Below are positions 37,441 to 45,576 of a stretch of 64,000 nucleotides of DNA, in pieces (within the stretch, counting starts at the first letter, position 1; every line of letters begins with the position of its first letter). The stretch is taken from assembly GCA_025998755.1 (NCBI GenBank), contig AP024674.1, forward strand, positions 1,354,162-1,418,161. Direction: 5' to 3'. The notes under the pieces are model-generated. The model searched no databases. It had not been told where the DNA came from and saw only the letters and a program-made list of their open reading frames with translations. The position numbers and the translations under genes were made by a program. This stretch comes from Armatimonadota bacterium (GTDB taxonomy: Bacteria > Armatimonadota > UBA5829 > DSUL01).

Positions 37441-38324
37441 TGCGTCACCTGCGCTGATCCGATGATGGCGGAGAGCTGCTGCAACCCTTCGACGATACGG
37501 GGAGAGGGCCGCAGGAACACGTCGGGATCCACCTGAATGACGCTGCGTCGCCGAACAGCCGGACAGCCCCGCCAGGCGGAGGACCGGAGGAAGTATTCCA
37601 GGGCAGGCCGGTCCGTCACAAGGATGACCTCCGGCGCGGCCGCAACCGCGCTCTCCTCGGAGAAAAGCACGAAACCGTTCTTCCCTGCCTTCCGTGAGAC
37701 ATTCACGCCGCCGCACAAAGTGATCATCTCATCCACAAACGTATTCTGAGCCGCCGCCCACAGGGGAGAGGCTTGAACAGCAAACAGCACCTTCACGGCG
37801 GATCGTCCCCGGTGCGTGCGTCTCATACTCTCCACTGCGGAGCGGATATCGCCAGCAACCTTGCGGCCCTGCTCGGATGTGCCGCACGCGGCCGCTATGG
37901 TCTCGACAGCCTGCGCGACCTCGTCCAGATTTTTCGGAGAGATGGTCACCACGGGAATTCCCAGACTGCGGACGGACCGTACCGCCTCGCGGTTCAAGAA
38001 CGCATCAGCGACCACAAGATCCGGTTTCAGCGCCACCACCTTCTCAACGCTGATGGAGACATCGCCCACCTTCTCCCGACCGCCGGTCTCCGGAGGATAG
38101 TCGCACTGAGAGGTGACGCCAACGACACGATCGCCAGCGCCAACGGCGAACAAAATCTCGGTGGTTCCGGGGCTGAGAGAAACGATACGGCGGGGGGACC
38201 TGTGTGCCTCTGCGGCCGGTTCCGAAGGTGACCGGCCTGGCGCGCCGCACGAAGCCAACAAAGCGCCGCACGCGACCGGTAGAAAGAGCACTGACCAGAG
38301 ACGGGAATAACAGGGCTTGCGCAT
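37437..38324 (-). CDS. Periplasmic-binding lipoprotein, BtuF/FhuD type
   Basis: 295 residues from ATG 38324. The N-terminus MRKPCYSRLWSVLFLPVACG with LLASCGAPG is a lipoprotein signal. The binding fold is shown by RRIVSLSPGTTEILFAVGAG, VVGVTSQCDYPPE, VGDVSISVEKVVALKPDLVV and VPVVTISPKNLDEV-like IPVVTISPKNLDEV, all typical of cobalamin or iron-complex binding proteins. It captures the substrate outside the membrane for the permease and ATPase that follow in overlapping order. The CDYPPE stretch is common in B12-binding members. No cobalamin riboswitch precedes it; it begins 4 bases after rluB. Confidence 0.9.
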   Translation of the reverse strand: MRKPCYSRLWSVLFLPVACGALLASCGAPGRSPSEPAAEAHRSPRRIVSLSPGTTEILFAVGAGDRVVGVTSQCDYPPETGGREKVGDVSISVEKVVALKPDLVVADAFLNREAVRSVRSLGIPVVTISPKNLDEVAQAVETIAAACGTSEQGRKVAGDIRSAVESMRRTHRGRSAVKVLFAVQASPLWAAAQNTFVDEMITLCGGVNVSRKAGKNGFVLFSEESAVAAAPEVILVTDRPALEYFLRSSAWRGCPAVRRRSVIQVDPDVFLRPSPRIVEGLQQLSAIIGSAQVTQ

Positions 38325-38328
38325 CTTC

Positions 38329-39138
38329 TCAGGATTTCCTCTTCTTTTGCCGCTGCGGGCTTCCAGGCTCTCTACGAGCCCTTCCCGCAAAGCGAGCCGG
38401 TCCGGCAGGCGAGCGTCCTCGCTTCGGACGGCCAAGCATGGCCAGCTCCTCAGGAGTCAACTCGCGCCACTCGCCGGGCCTCAGGCCCCGCAGGGTCACC
38501 GGCCCGATGGCCATCCTCTTCAGCCTAAGCGTCTCGTGTCCCAGAGCCTCGAACATCCTGCGGATGATACGCTTTCGCCCCTCCGTCAGCACGACCTCCA
38601 GCCGGGTTCGGTCCTCCTTCAAATCCCGGTCATCCACCACCACACCCGCCGGCAGAGTCCGGCCGTCCTCCAGATCCATTCCCCGCCGCATCATCTCCAC
38701 TTCCGCATTCGTGACGATGCCGGAGACCGTCACGCGGTAGACTTTGGGGACACCGAAACGCGGATGCGTCAGGCGATTGGCCAGGTCCCCATCGTTCGTC
38801 AGGATCACCAGTCCCTCGCTGGGGACATCCAGTCGGCCCACAGGATACAGGTGCTGCAGATCCGGCGGCAATAGATCCATCACCGTCCGCTTCGCGTGAG
38901 GGTCGCGCCTCGTGCTGGCCACTCCGCGTGGCTTGTAAAGGGCAATGTAGCGTAACGGCGGAGGCTGAACGAGCCTTCCGTCCAGCGTGATGCGGTCCCG
39001 TTCCGGGTCGGCGCGGGAACCGAGCTCCGTCACCACGACACCGTTCACGGCCACGCGGCCGTCCACGATGAACCGCTCACACTCCCGCCGACTTCCGCAG
39101 CCGCAGGCGGCCAGCACCTTCTGAAGCCGCTCCTGCAT
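38329..39138 (-). CDS. rluB: Pseudouridine synthase, RsuA/RluB family
   Basis: 269 residues. The N-terminal S4 domain (MQERLQKVLAACGCGSRREC) is followed by the catalytic domain with LYKPRGVASTRRDPHAKRTV and the active-site Asp in VGRLDVPSEGLVILTNDG. A basic C-terminal tail GRPKRGRSPAGPARFAGRAR probably binds RNA. RluB modifies U2605 of 23S rRNA in E. coli. The gene sits after scpA-scpB-dac, an arrangement common in Firmicutes-like genomes, and its stop is 4 bases before the binding-protein start. Confidence 0.93.
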   Translation of the reverse strand: MQERLQKVLAACGCGSRRECERFIVDGRVAVNGVVVTELGSRADPERDRITLDGRLVQPPPLRYIALYKPRGVASTRRDPHAKRTVMDLLPPDLQHLYPVGRLDVPSEGLVILTNDGDLANRLTHPRFGVPKVYRVTVSGIVTNAEVEMMRRGMDLEDGRTLPAGVVVDDRDLKEDRTRLEVVLTEGRKRIIRRMFEALGHETLRLKRMAIGPVTLRGLRPGEWRELTPEELAMLGRPKRGRSPAGPARFAGRARREPGSPQRQKKRKS

Positions 39139-39141
39139 TCT

Positions 39142-40362
39142 CTATCCCCCGTTGCGGGAGCGCCTGAGGCAGACGTAGCCCGCCGGAAATGAGCCGAGAA
39201 CAGCAAGAAAAAGGGGATTGCGCAACCGTCGTGGCTGCACATCGTCCGCGGCCACCAGGGCAACCCGCTGCACCGGCCTGCCATCCACCTCCACTACGAG
39301 ATCCCCCACCCTGTCGCCCCGGTTGAGAGGAGGCTCCAACCTCCGCAACTCCACCAGCTTCCTCACCACGCCTCCCGTCCGTGGGACGCAGACAACCAGG
39401 TCCGAGTTTACTGCCAGCGGCAGCTCTTCAGGATCTCCGCCTGCCACGCGAACCCGCGAATGGATATCCCCCGCCTTCGCAAGCGTCCGGGGGGCGAAAC
39501 GGGCGAATGCATAGTCCATCAGCGCACGGGTATCGGCCCCTGCGTCCACGCTGTTCAGGACCACCGTAATAACCCGCCAACCGTTTATGGTGGCTGAACC
39601 GATGAAACATCGCCCCGCTTGCCGGGTATAACCGGTCTTTATGCCGTCCGCGCCCGGATAGTCCCGCAGAAACCGGGCGGTATTCCGCAACAGGCGGTCC
39701 TGGCTCATCGGCCGCTCAATGACGATGGAGCGGGTGGAGCAGAATTCGTTGAACCCCGGCGTGGCGATAGCTTCTCGCGCCAACCGCGCGAGATCCGCCG
39801 CTGTGGAGAAGTGCCCCTCCGCGTGCAGTCCGTTCGGATTGCGGAACTGCGTGTCCCGCAGCCCCAGTTGCCGCGCCCGGAGGTTCATCAGCTCCACGAA
39901 ATGCTCCTCAGTGCCCCCGATATGGCGCGCCACAACAACCGCCGCGTCGTTCGCCGAACGGACCATCACCGCATAGAGCAGCTGGCGGAGAGTGAGCTTT
40001 TCGCCGGGGATCAGATGAAAGGACATCTCCGGGATCTGCTCCACGCCCTCCGGAACCGTAACCACGTCGTCCAGATTCCCCAGCTCCAGCGCCAGCAGAG
40101 CCGTCATCACCTTGGTGGTACTGGCCATGGGTCGCCGGACCGCGGCATTTTTGGACCAGAGCACCTGTCCGCTGCGGGCGTCCACGATGATGGCGGAAGA
40201 AGCGCTGACGGCCGGTCCGCCCGCCGCAGAGACGGCCCCACCGATCAGGAACACCGCCAGCAGGGCTGCAAGCGTCCGGTATGAGATCGCAGCAGCAGGT
40301 GACAGATGAGAGGCTCTCACAAAAGAAGAGGATAACCCAAAGACATACCGCAGGCCACGCAT
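39142..40362 (-). CDS. D-alanyl-D-alanine carboxypeptidase (DacF/PBP5-like)
   Basis: 406 residues. It has a signal/membrane segment (about 29-47), then the penicillin-binding triads: STTK with nucleophile Ser81, SAN at about 136-138 and KTG at 242-244. A C-terminal PBP5-type beta domain and a hydrophobic anchor (NPLFLAVLGSFPAGYVCL) follow. It trims the terminal D-Ala of peptidoglycan stem peptides in the periplasm. It starts 27 bases after scpB and ends 3 bases before rluB, so it is in the scpAB operon. Confidence 0.94.
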   Translation of the reverse strand: MRGLRYVFGLSSSFVRASHLSPAAAISYRTLAALLAVFLIGGAVSAAGGPAVSASSAIIVDARSGQVLWSKNAAVRRPMASTTKVMTALLALELGNLDDVVTVPEGVEQIPEMSFHLIPGEKLTLRQLLYAVMVRSANDAAVVVARHIGGTEEHFVELMNLRARQLGLRDTQFRNPNGLHAEGHFSTAADLARLAREAIATPGFNEFCSTRSIVIERPMSQDRLLRNTARFLRDYPGADGIKTGYTRQAGRCFIGSATINGWRVITVVLNSVDAGADTRALMDYAFARFAPRTLAKAGDIHSRVRVAGGDPEELPLAVNSDLVVCVPRTGGVVRKLVELRRLEPPLNRGDRVGDLVVEVDGRPVQRVALVAADDVQPRRLRNPLFLAVLGSFPAGYVCLRRSRNGG

Positions 40363-40389
40363 TACGAGCAGCCTTTGCGTGACTACACT

Positions 40390-41076
40390 CTAGAGGGATT
40401 GCAGCGGCTCGCCGGGATCCGCCTGCGCGTCGTGTTCTGGATCCGGTTCATCGGGAGGGAAGACCTGCTCAACCATCCGCCGCGCATCCTCCACGGACGC
40501 ATCCTGCGTCCCCTGCAGCAAAGCCTGCGCCCGCTCGCTGACCATCTGCTCCAGGACGGCCTGGTCCGGAAGGTCATCCAGACTCTTCAATCCGAAGTAG
40601 ACAAGAAACTCCTCCGTGGTGCCGTAGAGCACCGGACGCCCCGGAGCATCCTTCCTACCCAGCTCCCGGATGAGACCCTTCTCCAGAAGGCTCTTGGCGA
40701 CGCCTGACGAATCCACTCCGCGGATGGCATCCACCTCCGGAAGAGTGCAGGGCTGGTTGTAGGCGATGATGGCCAGGCACTCCAGAGCCGCGCGGGACAA
40801 TTTCTGCGCCCTCTTCCCCACGAAGCGGGCAACGGCCAACGCATACTCCGGACGGGTGGCCATCTGAAAGCCGCCCGCCACCTCCCGCACCATCAGACCG
40901 GATTGAGAAGGATCACGCGAAACCAGCTCACGAGAGGCCCGATCCACCAGCGCTTCATCCACCTCCAGGGCCAAGGCCATCTCCCGCGCCGTCAGGGGCG
41001 TGGGACTGACGAACAGGAGGCACTCAACGCCGCGCCGGATGTCGTCGAGAGACAGCGGTCCCCCCTCAGAGTTCAT
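40390..41076 (-). CDS. scpB: Segregation and condensation protein B
   Basis: 228 residues from ATG 41076, overlapping the scpA stop by 4 bases. Two winged-helix units, with the signatures DDIRRGVECLLFVSPTPLTA, RAALECLAIIAYNQPCTLPE and IRGVDSSGVAKSLLEKGLI, plus TTEEFLVYFGLKSLDDLPD at the end of the second. ScpB dimerises and binds ScpA in the SMC complex that organises chromosomes. The acidic C-terminal tail is unremarkable. Confidence 0.95.
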   Translation of the reverse strand: MNSEGGPLSLDDIRRGVECLLFVSPTPLTAREMALALEVDEALVDRASRELVSRDPSQSGLMVREVAGGFQMATRPEYALAVARFVGKRAQKLSRAALECLAIIAYNQPCTLPEVDAIRGVDSSGVAKSLLEKGLIRELGRKDAPGRPVLYGTTEEFLVYFGLKSLDDLPDQAVLEQMVSERAQALLQGTQDASVEDARRMVEQVFPPDEPDPEHDAQADPGEPLQSL

Positions 41077-41852
41077 GGCGAGACAGCCTCCAATGTCACA
41101 GCCTCGCCGGCCGGCTCGAAGATGATTATCTCTCCCAGGCACTGCTCCTGTTGCGCGTCCACCTTCCGCTGTCTGAGCAACTCCAGCAGCGCCAGGAAGG
41201 CCACGACAACTTCAGTGCGCGTACGTTCAGAAGAGAACAGGTGGTGGAAGGAGAGGCGTCCTCCGCTCTCCTTCAGGCGGCGGAGGATCTCTCCCATCTT
41301 CAGACGCAGGGTGATCCTGCGCCTGGGGATGACCGCGGCAGGCTCCTTATCCACATCGGCCCTCTCCAGAACCCGCTTCAGCGCGGCCAGCAGGTCGGCA
41401 GTGGTCACAGTGCCGGAGGGAACCGGCGGGAACTCTTCGGGATCCACCTCCACAGTCCGGGAATACAGAAGACGGCACGTCTCTTCCTGATCGCGCAATA
41501 GAGCCGCCACCTCACGGTACTTCTCATATTCCAGCAGCCGCTCCACCAGCTCAGCGCGTGGATCGGGTCCTTCTTCCTCGGGAGGAGACGGGGGTTTGGG
41601 CAGCAACATGCGCGACTTGAGTTCGATGAGCGTCGCCGCCATCACCAGGAACTCGCCGGCGATATCCAGGTCGAGCTCTTCCATCCGCTGCAGGTACAGG
41701 AGATACTGGTCCGTCACCTGTGCGATGGGGATATCGTAGATATCCAGCTCCTGTTCGCGGATCAGGTGGAGCAACAGGTCCAGCGGCCCCTCGAACTGCT
41801 GCAGGCGCACCTGAAAGCCCGTGGAGGATTCTTGCCTGAGGTCTATTGCCAT
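41073..41852 (-). CDS. scpA: Segregation and condensation protein A
   Basis: 259 residues from ATG 41852; the longer open frame to 42362 has no family similarity. It is the kleisin of the SMC-ScpAB complex. The N-terminal motif FQVRLQQFEGPLDLLLHLIR and ELDIYDIPIAQVTDQYLLYL bind the SMC neck. EFLVMAATLIELKSRMLLPK and the C-terminal winged helix (VVVAFLALLELLRQRKVDAQ) complete the family pattern. The start has only AGGA 13 bases upstream. The promoter candidate at 41930-41958 would serve the whole scpA-scpB-dac-rluB run. Confidence 0.95.
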   Translation of the reverse strand: MAIDLRQESSTGFQVRLQQFEGPLDLLLHLIREQELDIYDIPIAQVTDQYLLYLQRMEELDLDIAGEFLVMAATLIELKSRMLLPKPPSPPEEEGPDPRAELVERLLEYEKYREVAALLRDQEETCRLLYSRTVEVDPEEFPPVPSGTVTTADLLAALKRVLERADVDKEPAAVIPRRRITLRLKMGEILRRLKESGGRLSFHHLFSSERTRTEVVVAFLALLELLRQRKVDAQQEQCLGEIIIFEPAGEAVTLEAVSP

Positions 41853-42298
41853 GTGTGGGACAACATCCTGTTGCTTTCGGCAGACGGCGCAGCGCGCCGC
41901 GCCGGTATCCTTCCATGGATTCCGACAGCATTGTATCACACCGCGCGAGTTTGCGGAAGGGGTATTGGAGTATCTCACGCTGCATGCGGTATCCTTGTGC
42001 CTTCCGAATGGCGAGCCGCCTTCCCCACGGTGGCCGACTGGCGCGGCGCCAGCCGCGCGTACCGAGGCCACGCCTTCCCTCGAAACGGCTTCGACCCGCG
42101 CGTCGGAGCCGGGCGGCGACCCTTGAGCGCGAACATCGCTACGGAAATGCCTGATCGAACTGTCACCTCTCTCGGCTTGCGAATGCAGGAAGAACCGCCA
42201 ACTGGCGGCGAAGCAACAGAAAACGCCGGAGCGGTGGACTCTGCGCGCCAGGGTGATCATTCGCCCGCTCAGTGACCGGCGTTCGGGAGGTATTCGTA
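41853..42298. other. Divergent intergenic region, no gene seen
   Basis: 446 bases between scpA (left) and the GH71/99-like gene (right). Open frames cross it on both strands but give unconserved-looking peptides. Apart from the scpA promoter candidate I see no repeat, RNA gene or clear regulator site. Confidence 0.5.
41930..41958 (-). promoter_or_regulatory. Candidate scpA promoter
   Basis: Minus strand: TTCCGC (41953-41958), a 17-base spacer and TACAAT (41930-41935) preceded by TGTGA, an extended -10-like context. The start would be near 41923, about 70 bases before the scpA ATG. The -35 is poor. Confidence 0.4.
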
Positions 42299-44296
42299 GT
42301 GGCTTTCTTGCTGCCGGCCGCGTGTCTGGCCGCGTTCTGCCTGCTTGTCTGCCCCGCTCCACTCGAGGCGGCGAAGATCCGGGACATCTACCCCGACACC
42401 TGGGTCGGAGTGGACGCGCTCGGCCGCCGGATGCCCACCATCACCGATGTTGGCCCCGTGAAGACCGGTCAAAGGCGGGTGGTGGGCATCTTCTACATCA
42501 CCTGGCACGCGGACAGTCACCACACCATCTTCAAGAGCCCTTACTCCGCCGACGTCAGCAGGATCCTGGCCGCCGACCCTTCCGCCCGGCTGGACGGCAA
42601 TCATCCGCTGTGGACGGAAGGATCCTACCACTGGGGCGAGCCCGAGTTTGGGTATTTCCTCAGCCGCGACGAGTGGGTCATCCGGCGGGACATGTCCATG
42701 CTGGCGGACGCGGGCGTGGACGTCCTGGTGATGGATGTCACCAATGCCGTGCTCTACTGGGACGAATGGGACACCCTCTTCTCGGTGATGCAGAAGATGA
42801 AAGAGGAGGGAAACCATGTCCCCCAGTTCTGCTTCTGGGCGTTCAACGGGCCGGTCATCACGGTGGTGCAGCAGCTCTACGACCGCATCTACAGGCCGGG
42901 ACGATACAAGGACCTCTGGTTCTACTGGGACGGCAAGCCGCTCCTGCTGTACAACGGCATGCCGTTTGCAGACTCCACCGGCCGCCAGTATCAGAACCCG
43001 AACCCACACTATGACCCGGCCGCAGCGAGCGATCCGACTCACCCTCACTACGGAGATCCGGACTACACGAGCGAGTTCTACCAGGACTACACCCGGGAGG
43101 TGAAGGAGTTCTTCACGCTGCGCACGATGTGGTGGGGATACTACGAGTGGCACGGCAAGCGGTTCGTGGGCACGGAGGGCAACTGGAGTTTCGGATACGA
43201 TCTGTCGCACGAACTCGTGAAGAGAATGGATCCGAAGGATCTTGTCTCACCGTGGAAGGGAAAGCCGGAGCAAGCCGCCGTCACTCCCGCCCAGCATCCG
43301 GCAAGCGGGGTGGGCAAATGCTGGACGCGCGAATGGGGCGAGCCAGAGTTGAATGAGTATGATCTGCCCATCCGCACGTTTGTGCCCTGGCTGGGCAGGA
43401 AGGTGGACCACCCGGAGGGATACGGCATCTACTTCCAGCAGCGATGGGACGAGGCTCTGGCCGCGGACCCGCAGTTCATCTACATCAATGACTGGAATGA
43501 ATGGACGGCCGGCAAATATCCCCCCGCCCCGGGAACGACATTCCCCTTCCTCGGCCGCGCCAGCAACTTCTACTTCGTGGACCAGTACAACGCCGAGTTC
43601 AACCGCTGCGTCCAGCCTATGAAGGACGGATACACCGACAACTACTACATGCAGATGGTCCAAAACATCCGGCGCTACAAGGGAGTACGCCCGATCCCGG
43701 AGCTGAAGGGTTACCATCAGATGCGGTTGGACGGGCGCTTCCGGGACTGGGACGCGGTGGATATGGAATACAGGGACACCGTCGGGGACACGATCCATCG
43801 CGATTATCCGGGGTACGGCGGGCTTCATTACCGGGACGACTCCGGGCGAAACGACATTGTCACCTGTAAGGTGGCAGTGGGACTTCGCAATCTGTTTTTC
43901 TACGCAGAGACGCGGGAAGACCTGACGCCGCACACCGGCTCGAACTGGATACTGCTCTTGATTGACGTCGACCGGAACCCGGACACCGGGTGGTTCGGAT
44001 ACGATTTCCTGGTGAACAAACGCATCCTCGACGCACGGACATCCACTGTGATGCGCTGGAACGGGCAGCAGTGGGAAGATGCGGCGCAGATCCCTCTGCG
44101 TTACTCCGGCAGACAGATGGAGCTATCCATCCCCCGCGAGCTGCTGGGGCTGACAAAGGAATCCTTCACCTTCGACTTCAAGTGGGCGGACAACCCACAG
44201 GACCTTAAGGATCCCATCTCGCTATGCACGCACGGTGACACTGCGCCGAACCGACGATTCAACTACCGTTGCATCTGGAGACTGCTGGGCGACTGA
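42299..44296 (+). CDS. Secreted GH71/GH99-like glycoside hydrolase with C-terminal CBM9-like domain
   Basis: 665 residues from GTG 42299, with GGGAGG 8 bases upstream; the GTG at 42272 precedes that site. The first about 25 residues are a signal peptide. The catalytic region begins RVVGIFYITWHADSHHTIFK and continues with YHWGEPEFGYFLSRDEWVIR, ADAGVDVLVMDVTNAVLYWD and FIYINDWNEWTAGKYPP, resembling GH71/99 barrels (endo-alpha-glucanase/mannanase clan). Near residue 480 RLDGRFRDWDAVDMEYRDT starts a CBM9-like carbohydrate-binding domain, with LLLIDVDRNPDTGWFGYDF. Substrate unknown. It lies divergent from scpA. Confidence 0.82.
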   Translation: MAFLLPAACLAAFCLLVCPAPLEAAKIRDIYPDTWVGVDALGRRMPTITDVGPVKTGQRRVVGIFYITWHADSHHTIFKSPYSADVSRILAADPSARLDGNHPLWTEGSYHWGEPEFGYFLSRDEWVIRRDMSMLADAGVDVLVMDVTNAVLYWDEWDTLFSVMQKMKEEGNHVPQFCFWAFNGPVITVVQQLYDRIYRPGRYKDLWFYWDGKPLLLYNGMPFADSTGRQYQNPNPHYDPAAASDPTHPHYGDPDYTSEFYQDYTREVKEFFTLRTMWWGYYEWHGKRFVGTEGNWSFGYDLSHELVKRMDPKDLVSPWKGKPEQAAVTPAQHPASGVGKCWTREWGEPELNEYDLPIRTFVPWLGRKVDHPEGYGIYFQQRWDEALAADPQFIYINDWNEWTAGKYPPAPGTTFPFLGRASNFYFVDQYNAEFNRCVQPMKDGYTDNYYMQMVQNIRRYKGVRPIPELKGYHQMRLDGRFRDWDAVDMEYRDTVGDTIHRDYPGYGGLHYRDDSGRNDIVTCKVAVGLRNLFFYAETREDLTPHTGSNWILLLIDVDRNPDTGWFGYDFLVNKRILDARTSTVMRWNGQQWEDAAQIPLRYSGRQMELSIPRELLGLTKESFTFDFKWADNPQDLKDPISLCTHGDTAPNRRFNYRCIWRLLGD

Positions 44297-44320
44297 CCGC
44301 GCCGCAATCCGGGAGTGGTG

Positions 44321-45103
44321 CTACTGCAGCGTGGAGGTGGCCCCTCCATCCACCACCACCAGGGAGCCGGTGGTCCAGGCGGCCTCCTCCGACGCAAGAT
44401 AAAGCACCGCTCCCACGATATCCTGCGGGCAACCGAGCCGTCCGACGGGCGTCCCGGCCACCAGCCGGGCGCGGAGTGTCTCGTCCTTCAGCGCCTCGCG
44501 GTTGATGTCAGTCTCCACGGTGCCGGGCAGCACCGAGTTGCACGTTATTCCGTATGGCGCAAGGCTCAGAGCCATGCTCTTGATGAGCAGATTCTGACCC
44601 GCTTTGGAGGAGCAGTAGTGCGCCTGTTTGGTACCCCCCACCAGACTGGAGATGCTGCCCACCGCCACCACACGGCCGCCCCCGCCGCGCTGGACCATAT
44701 GCCGCGCCACAGCCTGCCCCACCAGAAATGAACCTTTCAGGTTCACGTCCATAACGCGGTCCCAGAGATCCTCCGGCATCTCCAGAAAATCCATGAAGGG
44801 GCAGATGCCGGCGTTCAGCACCACCGTGTCTATGCGTCCGAACCCGCGGATGACCCCCTCCACCATCGCGTTCACCTGAGCACTGTCCGCCACGTCCGCC
44901 TGTGCTTCCATCGCTTCGGCGCCGGATTCGCGGATGCGCCGCATGGTCTCCCGCAGCCCCTCCGAGGGCTGTGTAAAGTTCACCGCCACCCGCGCGCCTG
45001 CAGACGCGAACCCGCAGGCGATGCCGGCACCGATACCGCGTGACCCGCCGGTCACCAGGGCCACTGGCGGATCGCCTTTCACCGAAGAGAACAGTGTCAG
45101 CAA
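44321..45103 (-). CDS. SDR-family NAD(P)-dependent oxidoreductase
   Basis: 260 residues. The Rossmann cofactor site is VALVTGGSRGIGAGIACGF; further motifs are TVVLNAGICP (NAG), VGSISSLVGG (catalytic Ser), HYCSSKAGQ (Tyr-x3-Lys), and GSLVVVDGGATSTLQ at the C-terminus. It is similar to FabG and sugar dehydrogenases. The TTG start at 45103 overlaps by 7 bases the end of the truncated metallo-hydrolase frame, with GGGAGG 11 bases upstream. That overlap suggests the hydrolase and this SDR once formed an intact operon. Substrate unknown. Confidence 0.9.
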   Translation of the reverse strand: MLTLFSSVKGDPPVALVTGGSRGIGAGIACGFASAGARVAVNFTQPSEGLRETMRRIRESGAEAMEAQADVADSAQVNAMVEGVIRGFGRIDTVVLNAGICPFMDFLEMPEDLWDRVMDVNLKGSFLVGQAVARHMVQRGGGGRVVAVGSISSLVGGTKQAHYCSSKAGQNLLIKSMALSLAPYGITCNSVLPGTVETDINREALKDETLRARLVAGTPVGRLGCPQDIVGAVLYLASEEAAWTTGSLVVVDGGATSTLQ

Positions 45104-45463
45104 TGGTATCCGATCCTCCCTCCCGGAAGATCCTCCAGCACCCGCAGGTCATACTTGGGCACCAGGATGTCAGCCGTCCGCCGGATGCGCTCATATGCCG
45201 CCAGCGCTTCTTGCATGTTCTCATTGATGCGCAGGATCCGGTTCTTCGTGATGTTCTCAAACCGGAAGAAGCAGTCCGAGAACACCACCATCCCCTCACG
45301 TGTCTGGACCTGCACTGCCACGCTCCTGCGATGATGCACCGCCGTCCTTGTCCGCCAGGACAACACGGGCGCCGGAAAAGTTCATGGCGCGGGCGATGGC
45401 AAGCCCTGTGCCTCGCGCCGCCCCGGTCACCAGAGCCGACCTGCCGTCCAGCCTCAGCCCCAT
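45097..45463 (-). pseudogene. Chimeric remnant: SDR N-terminus joined to the C-terminus of an MBL-fold (AHL-lactonase-like) hydrolase
   Basis: From ATG 45463 the frame reads SALVTGAARGTGLAIARAMN then ARVVLADKDGG, an SDR cofactor-binding N-terminus of about 40 residues. It runs to a stop at 45296 with no SDR body. Near 45330 another frame takes over: SVAVQVQTREGMVVFSDCFF, FENITKNRILRINENMQEAL and YERIRRTADILVPKYDLRVL, ending PGGRIGYHC at 45097. This matches the C-terminus of metallo-beta-lactamase-fold hydrolases of the N-acyl-homoserine-lactonase type. Neither part can be functional alone. A deletion between two neighbouring genes (or an assembly joint) explains it. The intact SDR downstream is a different protein. 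Confidence 0.75.
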
Positions 45464-45523
45464 CTCATCGGAACCCTTCGGCCCGCTTCAGGGCGCTCCC
45501 TGCTGAAAGGCCCCCTTTTCGGC

Positions 45524-45529
45524 TAGAAT
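45524..45529 (+). promoter_or_regulatory. Candidate -10 box for lysS
   Basis: TAGAAT at 45524-45529, 47 bases before the TTG start. The -35 position (about 45501-45506, TGCTGA) matches poorly. Confidence 0.3.
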
Positions 45530-45576
45530 CAGCCAGGTTCTCACTCAGCGTTTCGAGCTCAGGAGGTCTGTAACCG

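Noticed and set aside
38324-38435. Cobalamin riboswitch before the BtuF-like gene
   Set aside because: The gene begins 4 bases after rluB with no leader, and no B12-box-like sequence was seen, so B12 specificity remains unproven.
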